Below, in pieces: positions 1 through 9,319 of a DNA stretch of 14,571 nt. This DNA is from Opitutia bacterium UBA5964. Its GTDB lineage: Bacteria; Verrucomicrobiota; Verrucomicrobiia; Opitutales; Coraliomargaritaceae. Numbering within the stretch: position 1 is the stretch's first letter; each line of letters begins with the position of its first letter. The stretch lies in contig DJBY01000139.1 in assembly GCA_002430605.1 (NCBI GenBank), positions 1 through 14,571 on the forward strand, read 5' to 3'. The position numbers were made by a program, and so were the translations under genes. The notes under the pieces were generated by a model. It was given only the letters and a program-made list of their open reading frames with translations, was not told the origin of the DNA and made no database searches.

Positions 1-399
1 CAGTTGCTCGGCAGCCTGTCGCTATTACTACTCGCACTCACTCTCGTCGCACTCGCACTGATGGTGATCACACTGCCCGAAGACTACTTTACTCGCGACC
101 ATCGTGCACCAGCCAGCTTCATGCACCCGCACCCATTGCCATGGCGGGCGCTATCACTGCTCAAAAATCTATTGGGCATCCTCTTCATCCTTGTCGGCAT
201 CGCTCTACTCGTCCTCCCAGGGCAAGGCGCACTTACTATCCTAATAGGTCTGACGATGACGAATTTCCCCGGCAAATATCGCCTCGAACGACGCATGATG
301 CGCCAACCCGCGATCAACAAGATGCTCAATAGAATCCGCAAACTGGCCGGCAAGCCGCGGTTGGAAGTACCGCTGCTAAAGGGCACCACAACTCAGTAA
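1..399 (+). CDS. PGPGW-type small transmembrane protein, 5' end probably outside window
   Basis: The frame is open to the left edge of the window, so the true start may lie upstream; the first possible start inside is a TTG at position 4, which would give 131 residues. Counting from that TTG, residues 1-23 form one hydrophobic span, about 52-70 a second, and 71-84 hold the family-like turn LPGQGALTILIGL, matching the Pro-Gly-x-Gly pattern followed by a GL-rich span that defines the PGPGW family of putative membrane proteins. A basic tail with several Arg and Lys pairs follows (about 90-119). The family has no assigned function. The gene ends convergently with mgtE 135 bases away, with a nested inverted repeat between them. 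Seen: spans and motif. Known: family is short with 2-3 spans. Inferred: inner-membrane location with a cytoplasmic basic tail. Confidence 0.6.
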   Translation, partial: QLLGSLSLLLLALTLVALALMVITLPEDYFTRDHRAPASFMHPHPLPWRALSLLKNLLGILFILVGIALLVLPGQGALTILIGLTMTNFPGKYRLERRMMRQPAINKMLNRIRKLAGKPRLEVPLLKGTTTQ

Positions 400-419
400 C
401 ACGACGACCATTTAATCGC

Positions 420-467
420 GGCATAACCCCGCTCTCTACAAGCATCTGTAGTAACTGGCTTTATGCC
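420..467. terminator. Nested inverted repeat between convergent genes, possible bidirectional terminator
   Basis: A 7-bp perfect inverted repeat, GGCATAA (420-426) and TTATGCC (461-467), encloses a second hairpin, CTACA (436-440) and TGTAG (447-451) with a 6-base loop. It lies between the stop of the PGPGW gene (399) and the stop of mgtE (535), where a shared terminator would be expected. No run of T follows on either strand, so it is not a textbook intrinsic terminator; it may protect 3' ends or be chance. The rest of 400-534 shows nothing else I can name. Confidence 0.3.
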
Positions 468-534
468 AGGACTCGATTCCGAAACGGCCACAGAGCGCCG
501 TGATTGCATAACTCTTCGGATGAACCTCGATTCC

Positions 535-1884
535 CTACCCCAGCACCACCACCGCAATCGAAAAGTAGATAAGCAGTCCAAGCACATCCATTATTGAGGT
601 AATCAACGGACTACTCGCAGCCGCGGGGTCGACCTTAAGTCGACTGAGCACAAACGGCAACAAGGCACCAAAGCTATTGGCCACGAAGACGATAGAGATC
701 ATACTCAAGCCGACGATCAGCGCGATCTTAGAGTCACCCCCATATAGCTGGCCGACACCCGCCGCAATCACCGCCATTGCAATACCCAGCAATAGCCCCA
801 CGAATAGCTCTTTGCCGACCGCCATCAGCCAATCATTCAGGCCTAGATCACCCGTGGCAATTGCACGCACCATCAAAGTGGCCGATTGTGCGCCGCAGTT
901 ACCGCCACTAGCGATCACCAGCGGCATAAACAACGCCAGCGTAATGAACTCCATCACATACGCTTCGTAGCTAGATATCACACTGGCGGAGATCAAATTG
1001 ACAAAAATCAGCACCAGCAACCAGCCGATACGCTTACGAAAGAGCTGCGTCGGCGAAGCCACACTATAGCGCGTCTCCAAGGGCGCAACCGCCGCACCCT
1101 TTTGAATATCTTCCGTGGCTTCTTCTTCGGCCACGTCCAAAATATCGTCTACCGTTACGATCCCGAGCAACACGCCCTCCGAATCGACCACGGGCAAGGC
1201 ATTGACGTCGTAACGCTGAATCATCTCCACCGCCACTTCGCGGTCGTCATACGCTGAGATACTCACGCAATTATAGTTCAATATCCCCTCGATCAGCGCA
1301 GACGGCTCCGTCATGATCAGTCGACGCATACGCACGATATCCACCAACTTCCCGCTAGCATCCGTCACGTAGAGAATATTGAAAATCTCAGAGTCGCGGC
1401 CAAACTTACGGACATGTGCCAGCGCCTGTTCACAGGTCCACTCCGCGCGGATGCGCAAATAGTCTGGCGTCATCAAACGCCCCACACTCTGTTCTGGATA
1501 ACCCAGCAACTGGCGCGATTCCGCCAAATCCTCTGGGCTCAAGAGCTGCATCAGGCGGCGAGTCACCGTCGCTGGCAGCTCTTCGAGCATCGCCGTTCTG
1601 TCATCGGGACTCAGGTCGGCCAACAATGCGCGCGTATCCGCATCGGTCAGCGCGGCCAAGACATTGTCTTGGTCCTCCGGCTCAAAATAGGCAAACACAT
1701 CAGCGGCACGCTCACGCTGCAATGCACGATAGACCAGCACTTGGTGCGGCTTATCCAAGCGCAGAATCAGATCGGCGACTTCCGGATTCGCCCAGCTAGT
1801 CAAAGACTTCGAAAGCGCCTTTAAGTGCCCTTTTTCAACGAGTGCCTCGACTTCCGAGTCTGTAACTGTGTTTTCTTCTCGCAT
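535..1884 (-). CDS. mgtE: Magnesium transporter MgtE
   Basis: Mg2+-gated Mg2+ channel of the inner membrane. At 449 residues it is full length for the family. Order of domains: N-terminal superhelical MgtE_N domain (about 35-135), two CBS domains (about 139-200 and 203-260), a plug helix (about 262-285) and five membrane spans (285-449). The hallmark PLVIASGGNCGAQSAT (321-336) and the C-terminal block with PAAASSP and SIMDVLG (420-436) are intact; D433 matches the pore-lining aspartate used for ion selection in the characterised Thermus protein. The ATG at 1884 is preceded by a weak AAAGG. It follows a gene of unknown function by 53 bases on the same strand, probably in one transcript. I see no Mg2+-sensing riboswitch in that short gap, so control would be mainly by the CBS gate or an upstream promoter. 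The family is also annotated for cobalt, but Mg2+ is the main substrate. Confidence 0.96.
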   Translation of the reverse strand: MREENTVTDSEVEALVEKGHLKALSKSLTSWANPEVADLILRLDKPHQVLVYRALQRERAADVFAYFEPEDQDNVLAALTDADTRALLADLSPDDRTAMLEELPATVTRRLMQLLSPEDLAESRQLLGYPEQSVGRLMTPDYLRIRAEWTCEQALAHVRKFGRDSEIFNILYVTDASGKLVDIVRMRRLIMTEPSALIEGILNYNCVSISAYDDREVAVEMIQRYDVNALPVVDSEGVLLGIVTVDDILDVAEEEATEDIQKGAAVAPLETRYSVASPTQLFRKRIGWLLVLIFVNLISASVISSYEAYVMEFITLALFMPLVIASGGNCGAQSATLMVRAIATGDLGLNDWLMAVGKELFVGLLLGIAMAVIAAGVGQLYGGDSKIALIVGLSMISIVFVANSFGALLPFVLSRLKVDPAAASSPLITSIMDVLGLLIYFSIAVVVLG

Positions 1885-1937
1885 CCAACCTTTTGTAATA
1901 GAAGCCCCTCCCTCAGAGTAAAGCAGCGAAATCCCAA

Positions 1938-2339
1938 CTATCTACTTTTCACCGCGCGCTCGCAGCCATACTGCTCCAATAAATCATGCACCAAGCTCGG
2001 CAAATGCGATAAATGCGCTCCCGCACCCGCAGACGCTACCGCACAAGACACGTAGCCGATATTATCGTTGATCGGTAAATTCAAGCTGCGCTCCTGCAGC
2101 CACTGGTTCAACACGATCAACGCCTCCATCCAGTCGCGTAGCGAGAAAGCACTCTCATCGACCTGTTCCAGCAAGGCACGCAGCAAGTCATCTGCACCTT
2201 TGAAATGAATGTCTAAATAAGCGAGCACACAGGGTGAATCTGCAAACTGCACCCAACAGTTGGTTGTCTCAAATTCTGGCATTTGACGAGTTATGTAAGG
2301 TAAAGACGCCGGAGACAAATTGATTGCGCTGATTTTCAT
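1938..2339 (-). CDS. Hypothetical protein, 133 residues, upstream of mgtE
   Basis: I do not recognise this protein. It is soluble, with no signal peptide or membrane span. The middle is acidic and helix-prone, with segments such as DDLLRALLEQVDESAF and RDWMEALIVLNQWLQE, and the C-terminal third is richer in Ala, Gly and Leu followed by a basic end. Two cysteines are present around residues 28 and 37 (NCWVQF and SPCVLA) and one each near 98 and 125. The ATG at 2339 has no clear ribosome binding site. The frame is open over its full length, its minus-strand orientation matches mgtE, and the gap of 53 bases suggests cotranscription. It is divergent from the NUDIX gene. A link to Mg2+ or mgtE rests on position only. 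Confidence 0.7.
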   Translation of the reverse strand: MKISAINLSPASLPYITRQMPEFETTNCWVQFADSPCVLAYLDIHFKGADDLLRALLEQVDESAFSLRDWMEALIVLNQWLQERSLNLPINDNIGYVSCAVASAGAGAHLSHLPSLVHDLLEQYGCERAVKSR

Positions 2340-2358
2340 CGATTAAATCCGCCCACGA

Positions 2359-2392
2359 CGCGATTTCTAGCGCTTGAGTCTTGCTCATCGCG
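2359..2392. promoter_or_regulatory. Inverted repeat in the divergent intergenic region
   Basis: Between the divergent 133-residue gene and the NUDIX gene (79 bases), CGCGAT (2359-2364) and ATCGCG (2387-2392) form a perfect 6-bp inverted repeat with a 22-base spacer; TGAG and CTCA (2375-2378, 2384-2387) form a small nested pair. The position suits an operator or divergent promoter region. I could not find a convincing -35/-10 pair. Inverted repeats of this length arise often by chance, so this is weak. Confidence 0.2.
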
Positions 2393-2418
2393 AATTCAGC
2401 CCTTGGCTGTAAGACCTT

Positions 2419-2880
2419 ATGCGCCCCATCCGCACAGCTGCCAGAGCCCTTATTGTCCTAGAAGGCAAACTACTCGCCATCAAAATGCGCGATCAGTCCG
2501 GCGTATTCTATATTCTGCCTGGCGGCGGCCAGCGCCACGGCGAGACCTTGAGTGAAGGCCTCCAACGCGAATGCCTCGAAGAGATTGGCACCGATGTCGA
2601 TGTCGCTGAACTCCTCTACGTGCGTGAATACATCGGAAAGAACCATGAGTTCTGCCACGCCCATCGTAGTTTTCATCAAGTCGAAAGCGTGTTTCGCTGC
2701 TCACTGCCGAATCCGGACGGCATCGGCCCTGGCACCGAGCACGACAAAAAGCAAATCGGCGTCGAGTGGATCCCGTTGGAAGAGCTGAATGACCGGCGCT
2801 TCCTGCCAGACGTGATCAAACCCTTTTTTACTACCGATGGCTTTGAGCCGAGCTCGAATTATTTAGGGGATGTCAATTAA
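2419..2880 (+). CDS. NUDIX hydrolase
   Basis: A small (153-residue) single-domain NUDIX pyrophosphohydrolase. The Nudix box GX5EX7REUXEEXGU is complete at residues 36-58: G36, E42, then R50-E51 and E54-E55 with G57; these acidic residues bind the divalent metals. The preceding FYILPGGG (30-37) is typical of the fold. The family cleaves nucleoside-diphosphate linkages (NTPs, nucleotide sugars, ADP-ribose and others); the substrate here cannot be told. The HEFCHAHRSFHQVES stretch after the box is histidine-rich and could shape substrate choice. The ATG at 2419 has no good ribosome binding site but starts directly at the conserved first strand (RTAARALIV). It leads a plus-strand run, 65 bases ahead of rodA, and may be part of the same transcript. 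Confidence 0.92.
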   Translation: MRPIRTAARALIVLEGKLLAIKMRDQSGVFYILPGGGQRHGETLSEGLQRECLEEIGTDVDVAELLYVREYIGKNHEFCHAHRSFHQVESVFRCSLPNPDGIGPGTEHDKKQIGVEWIPLEELNDRRFLPDVIKPFFTTDGFEPSSNYLGDVN

Positions 2881-2945
2881 TAGGAAAATGGGCAACAGTT
2901 GAGTCACTGAAGCCTGCTAATTACTAATCTTGCGAAGCAAACAAC

Positions 2946-4195
<1,250 letters not shown>

Positions 4196-4199
<4 letters not shown>

Positions 4200-4286
4200 T
4201 CCTGAAAACGATCCACACACCCACATCAACCTGCAGCAGCTATCAGAGCACGGGATCCCCAATTCAACCAGGGACACCCAAAACCA

Positions 4287-4306
<20 letters not shown>
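4196..4306 (+). CDS. Possible 36-codon coupling ORF between rodA and rng
   Basis: The ATG at 4196 overlaps the rodA TGA as ATGA and is preceded by AAGGA (4185-4189) with a 6-base spacer, which is better than the site of nearly every other gene in the window. The ORF runs 36 codons and ends at 4306, inside rng, 17 bases past the rng ATG (4287). The peptide is rich in Thr, Ser and Pro (for example HTPTSTCSSYQSTGSP) and resembles nothing I know. Its translation could feed ribosomes to the rng start. It could equally be chance, since a downstream AAGGA within the rodA coding end may be fortuitous. Confidence 0.2.
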
Positions 4307-6026
<1,720 letters not shown>

Positions 6027-6035
6027 CCTTTCCCA

Positions 6036-6081
6036 TGCCGAACGTCAACTAATGAGAATACTCAAAATCTGACGTTCGGCA
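6036..6081. other. Perfect 12-bp inverted repeat with nested hairpin between rng and glycerate kinase gene
   Basis: TGCCGAACGTCA (6036-6047) and TGACGTTCGGCA (6070-6081) are perfectly complementary, separated by 22 bases that themselves contain TGAG-AATA-CTCA (6053-6064). The element fills the 78-base gap after the rng stop (6026). No T-run follows the right arm, so it is not a classical intrinsic terminator. It could be a transcript-end stabiliser, a processing site in the rng mRNA, or an operator for the downstream three-gene unit. A 12-bp perfect repeat in so short a gap is unlikely to be accidental; its role is unknown. Confidence 0.55.
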
Positions 6082-6104
6082 CAGGATTTACATCTACGCA
6101 GTCT

Positions 6105-7289
6105 ATGAAAATCCTCGCTGCATTCGATAAGTTCAAAGACTCCATGACGGCCATCGCTGCATGCGCAGCGGCTAGTGCTGGCGCACGCCAAGCGCTGGGT
6201 AGTACTGCGCACATCACTCAAGCACCACTGACCGATGGCGGCGAAGGCTTCTGTAGTATTTTAACCAATGCCGCGAATGGGTTCATTGAGACACATACCG
6301 TCTGCGGCCCACTCGGAGAGGACCTCGAAGCACCCTTAGGCTGGGTGAACAGCACCGCATTGCCCACTGCAGTGCGTGAGCGACTCGACCTTCCCCTAGG
6401 CAAGGTCGCGATCATCGAAATGGCCGCTGCTGCAGGCCTCGAACAAGTGCCTGCCGACCGCCGTCACCCAAAGCAGTGCACCACTTACGGAGTGGGTGAA
6501 CTGATTCGTATCGCAGTCGCAGAAGGTGCGGATGCGATTCTACTCGGCATCGGCGGCAGTGCCACCAGCGACCTCGGCCTCGGCCTACTGCAAGCACTAG
6601 GCTTACAGTTTATCGGTTCAAACGGTCACGCCATCGAACGCATCCTGCCAGCCAACTGGCCACAGGTCACCCGCATCTCAGGCAGTCTCGAAATCGTAAC
6701 ACCGCCGATTTTCATAGCGTGCGATGTCGACAACCCACTGCTCGGCCCACGCGGAGCCGCCGCAGTCTATGGCGTACAGAAAGGCTTACTCGCAGACGAA
6801 CTGGAGAGCTTCGAGGCAGAGTCCGCGCGTCTCGCCTCGATGCTCAGTGCATACTTCAAGCAACCTGAAGCACTCCGCGAATCGCCTGGGAGCGGCGCAG
6901 CGGGAGGCATAGGCTTTGGCCTGAATGTGGCCTGCGGCAGCCGATACGTCGCGGGGTTCGAACTCGTCAGCAGCTGGCTTGACCTAGAGAGCAAGATTGC
7001 TGCAGCCGATATAATCCTTTCCGGAGAGGGCAAGATCGACCTCAGTTCACTTAACGGCAAAGGCCCCTACGCACTCGCGATCGCGGCCAATCTCGCCCAC
7101 AAACCAATTATACTCTTAGCGGGTTGCATCGAAGCGCCAGCAGCCGAGCAACTGCACCGAGAGTTTCCCAATTGCACCATCGCAGCAATTACCCCCGAAG
7201 GCTGCCCACTCCCACAGGCACTCGCACAAGGCCCAGACAATTTACAAAATAAAACCGCGCAAGTTCTCCATCAACAGACTCAACAATGA
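6105..7289 (+). CDS. glxK: Glycerate kinase, class II (GarK/GlxK family)
   Basis: Phosphorylates D-glycerate with ATP, in this family usually to 2-phosphoglycerate, feeding glycolysis from glyoxylate, glucarate or serine breakdown; cytoplasmic. The 394 residues match the family length (about 380). Motifs in order: AFDKFKDS (6-13), PLTDGGEG (41-48), GIGGSATSD (148-156), CDVDNPLLG (206-214), GSGAAGGIGFG (262-272) and SGEGKID (306-312). The ATG at 6105 begins directly at the conserved first strand MKILAAFDKFKDS; there is no near ribosome binding site. The stop overlaps the next start (ATGA, 7286-7289), so the DUF2062 gene is translationally coupled. No other glycerate or glyoxylate gene is nearby, so the pathway it serves here is open; garK is an equally good name. 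Confidence 0.95.
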   Translation: MKILAAFDKFKDSMTAIAACAAASAGARQALGSTAHITQAPLTDGGEGFCSILTNAANGFIETHTVCGPLGEDLEAPLGWVNSTALPTAVRERLDLPLGKVAIIEMAAAAGLEQVPADRRHPKQCTTYGVGELIRIAVAEGADAILLGIGGSATSDLGLGLLQALGLQFIGSNGHAIERILPANWPQVTRISGSLEIVTPPIFIACDVDNPLLGPRGAAAVYGVQKGLLADELESFEAESARLASMLSAYFKQPEALRESPGSGAAGGIGFGLNVACGSRYVAGFELVSSWLDLESKIAAADIILSGEGKIDLSSLNGKGPYALAIAANLAHKPIILLAGCIEAPAAEQLHREFPNCTIAAITPEGCPLPQALAQGPDNLQNKTAQVLHQQTQQ

Positions 7290-7945
7290 CTATTGAAGAG
7301 AATGAACTCAGAGAGACGAGAACGCGCCGCATCCGCAGGGTGAAGCGCTGGCTCAGGCTTTTGCCTCGACGCACCAACATTCATCGCTACCCCATCCTCT
7401 GGCGCTTTTCCGAAGGTGCGCGCAAACGCATCTATCTCTGGAGCTTTCGGGTCGAGAACGCGGTGCCCGCAATCTATGCAGGCTTCATCCTCGCACTCAT
7501 GCCACTCTACGGCATACAGATCCCGATCGCACTTTGCCTCGCGCTACTTCTGCGGGCAAATCTGCCGATTCTCGTCGGGTTACAAATGCTCTCCAACCCA
7601 TTAACGATATTGCCGTTCTGGTATGCCGCCTATCAAGTCGGCAGCAGCGTGCTCCATATCGTCAGCGTTGATACACCGCCACTAGGCCAAAACGACGTCA
7701 AAGCCATCGTGCATAATTTCACAAACGGTGAATGGAGCAGCAATATTGAACCCCTACTGGCCACCTTTAGCATCATGTGCCTCGGTGGTATCGTCTTGGG
7801 GGTATTTTTCGGCCTGATCTCTAGCTTCTCCTATCGCTTCGCAGCCAAAAGAACCGCCGCAAGCTACGCGCGTTTGATTCACAAGATCCACGACCGTAAA
7901 GCGCGTAAATCAGACCCTACCCTCGACTCAAATTTAGATGCTTAA
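7286..7945 (+). CDS. DUF2062 membrane protein
   Basis: A 219-residue integral membrane protein. Residues 1-57 are strongly basic (many Arg, e.g. RTRRIRRVKRW) and probably cytoplasmic. The DUF2062 signature follows: AVPAIYAGFILALMPLYGIQ (59-78), a second span with LRANLPI (89-95), and the invariant-looking SNPLTILPFWYAAYQVG (103-119), then a further span (about 157-182) and a basic tail. In known genomes the domain occurs alone or fused to glycosyltransferases and is often near envelope genes; its function is not established. The start overlaps the glycerate kinase stop by 4 bases and its end overlaps the NamZ-like start by 8 bases, which points to one operon. Neither start has a ribosome binding site, consistent with coupling. 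Confidence 0.88.
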   Translation: MTIEENELRETRTRRIRRVKRWLRLLPRRTNIHRYPILWRFSEGARKRIYLWSFRVENAVPAIYAGFILALMPLYGIQIPIALCLALLLRANLPILVGLQMLSNPLTILPFWYAAYQVGSSVLHIVSVDTPPLGQNDVKAIVHNFTNGEWSSNIEPLLATFSIMCLGGIVLGVFFGLISSFSYRFAAKRTAASYARLIHKIHDRKARKSDPTLDSNLDA

Positions 7946-9179
7946 ACTCTTCCGTCTCCTCGCAATCACACTCCTAGCAACCTGTGCGCTCATCGCACAA
8001 GCTGACCGTATCACTCTAGGCATCGACGCACTGCAACAATCTGGGTTTCGCGCCATCGCAGGCAAACGAGTCGGGCTGCTCACCCATCCAGCTGGCGTCA
8101 ACCGTGATGGAGTCAGCAGTATCGACGTGCTACGCCGCGCGCAAAATGTGAAACTCGTTGCACTGTTTGGTCCAGAGCACGGCATCTACGGCGACGAAAA
8201 GGCCAACGTGCCAGTCGACGACAAGATCGACCCCCGCACCAAGCTCCCCGTCTATTCACTGTACGGCAAATACCGCAAGCCATCCGCCGAGATGCTACGC
8301 GGGATCGATGCGCTTGTGATCGATCTCCAAGACGTCGGCGTGCGCTCTTACACTTACGTCAGTTGCATGCGCTATGCGATGGAAGCATGCTTCGAGAATG
8401 GCGTCGAAGTCGTCGTGCTCGACCGCCCGAACCCACTCGGCGGCCTAAAAGTTGACGGTCCGCCACTCGACCGCACATGGCGCAGCTACGTCGGCGCCTT
8501 CCACGTGCCCTACGTCCATGGCTTCACCATCGGTGAGCTCGCGCAAATCGCGAAGTATACATCCGGCACCATGGAAGTGACCAACCAAGTGCGCCAGCAA
8601 GGGAAGCTCACCGTGATCAAGATGCGTGGCTGGCGGCGCGACATGCTGTGGCCACAAACAGGGCTCAAATGGGTGCCGACCTCACCTTATATTCCCGACC
8701 TCTCAGCCGTCCTCGGCTATGCCATGACAGGACTCGGCGCGCAAGTCGGAGGCTTCTCGCACGGTATTGGCACACCCTATCCATTCCGCTTACTTCGCTA
8801 CGAAGGGAAATCCGCACTTCAAGTGCAACAAGCACTCAGCGCACAGCACATCCCTGGCCTAAGCTTTCGTATCCTCCGCACGAAAACAAAATCGGGCGCA
8901 AGCGTCGAAGGCGTCTATATTAATGTCAGCGATTGGGCCAAAGTGCGCCCCACCGAAATTAGTTTTTATATGATGCAACTCACCGCCGCATGGACCTCGG
9001 GCAATCCCTTCGCCAACGCAAAGAACCCCGCTTTATTTAATAAGCACGTCGGCAGCACGGCGTGGTGGGATGAAATAAGCCAACGTGGTGCTCAGGCCAG
9101 AACCAAAGACTTCGTGCGCAAATGGGCAGCGCAGGCACAAGCCTTTCAAAGCAGCCACATGCAATTCCGCCTCTACTAG
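7938..9179 (+). CDS. DUF1343 protein, putative exo-beta-N-acetylmuramidase (NamZ-like), exported
   Basis: Member of the DUF1343 family, whose characterised member NamZ (YbbC of Bacillus subtilis) removes MurNAc from non-reducing ends of peptidoglycan fragments. Residues 1-22 are a signal peptide ending LIAQA, so the 413-residue precursor is exported. Family blocks: GLLTHPAGVN (46-55), LFGPEHGIYGD (76-86), LPVYSLYGKYRKP (103-115), VIDLQDVGVRSYTY (127-140), VLDRPNPLGG (160-169) and HGFTIGE (194-200). E80 in GPEHG is kept. The later block that normally reads SPNxP then EGTNxSxGRGTxxPF is altered here to SPYIP (249-253) and GGFSHGIGTPYPF (271-283), so activity or specificity may differ. It overlaps the DUF2062 gene by 8 bases. 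With RodA upstream, a role in wall recycling is a fair inference, not shown. Confidence 0.88.
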   Translation: MLKLFRLLAITLLATCALIAQADRITLGIDALQQSGFRAIAGKRVGLLTHPAGVNRDGVSSIDVLRRAQNVKLVALFGPEHGIYGDEKANVPVDDKIDPRTKLPVYSLYGKYRKPSAEMLRGIDALVIDLQDVGVRSYTYVSCMRYAMEACFENGVEVVVLDRPNPLGGLKVDGPPLDRTWRSYVGAFHVPYVHGFTIGELAQIAKYTSGTMEVTNQVRQQGKLTVIKMRGWRRDMLWPQTGLKWVPTSPYIPDLSAVLGYAMTGLGAQVGGFSHGIGTPYPFRLLRYEGKSALQVQQALSAQHIPGLSFRILRTKTKSGASVEGVYINVSDWAKVRPTEISFYMMQLTAAWTSGNPFANAKNPALFNKHVGSTAWWDEISQRGAQARTKDFVRKWAAQAQAFQSSHMQFRLY

Positions 9180-9180
9180 C

Positions 9181-9276
9181 TTATTCAGAATTATCAGAAT
9201 CTCGCGTCAACTGCGACGCCGCAACTGGCACCCTCCAGTATAAAGACAGGAAATAGCCGACAATCAGAAGCAACAT
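9181..9276 (-). CDS. Possible 31-residue single-span membrane peptide, or remnant of a split small gene
   Basis: Downstream of the VCBS gene on the same strand, an ATG at 9276 opens a 31-codon frame ending TAA at 9181. It begins MLLLIVGYFLSLYWRVP, one hydrophobic span followed by a polar tail ending RDSDNSE. A second tiny frame starts at 9323 as ATGA on the VCBS stop and runs 19 codons (MRHFIRQFFPHSARHS...) to 9264. Joined by a -1 shift near 9280 the two would give a roughly 47-residue protein with a basic N-terminus, one span and a polar tail, which looks like a real small membrane protein. No ribosome binding site or slippery heptamer is visible, so decay by a 1-base change, or chance, are as likely. 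Otherwise the 9180-9319 gap between convergent genes shows only weak hairpins. Confidence 0.25.
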   Translation of the reverse strand: MLLLIVGYFLSLYWRVPVAASQLTRDSDNSE

Positions 9277-9319
9277 GAATGCCGCGCACTATGCGGGAAA
9301 AACTGGCGGATAAAATGCC

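Noticed and set aside
886..1824. Long plus-strand frames antisense to mgtE (886-1257, 1414-1824)
   Set aside because: mgtE is unmistakable on the other strand; the antisense translations are rich in His, Arg and Gln with no motif or plausible start.
1885..1937. Possible Mg2+ riboswitch ahead of mgtE
   Set aside because: The gap is only 53 bases, far too short for the known Mg2+-sensing riboswitch, and no stable stem is visible.
2899..2930. Promoter ahead of rodA (TTGAGT at 2899 with a TACTAA 17 bases on)
   Set aside because: The -10 match is only three of six positions, and rodA may be transcribed with the NUDIX gene.
9264..9291. Programmed -1 frameshift joining the two tiny ORFs
   Set aside because: No slippery X-XXY-YYZ heptamer or downstream structure is visible around the needed shift point near 9280; mutation or sequencing error is simpler.
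9180..9319. Intrinsic terminator between the convergent NamZ-like and VCBS genes
   Set aside because: Only 4-5 bp stems (for example GCGTC 9204-9208 with GACGC 9215-9219) and no T-run on either strand; not distinguishable from chance.
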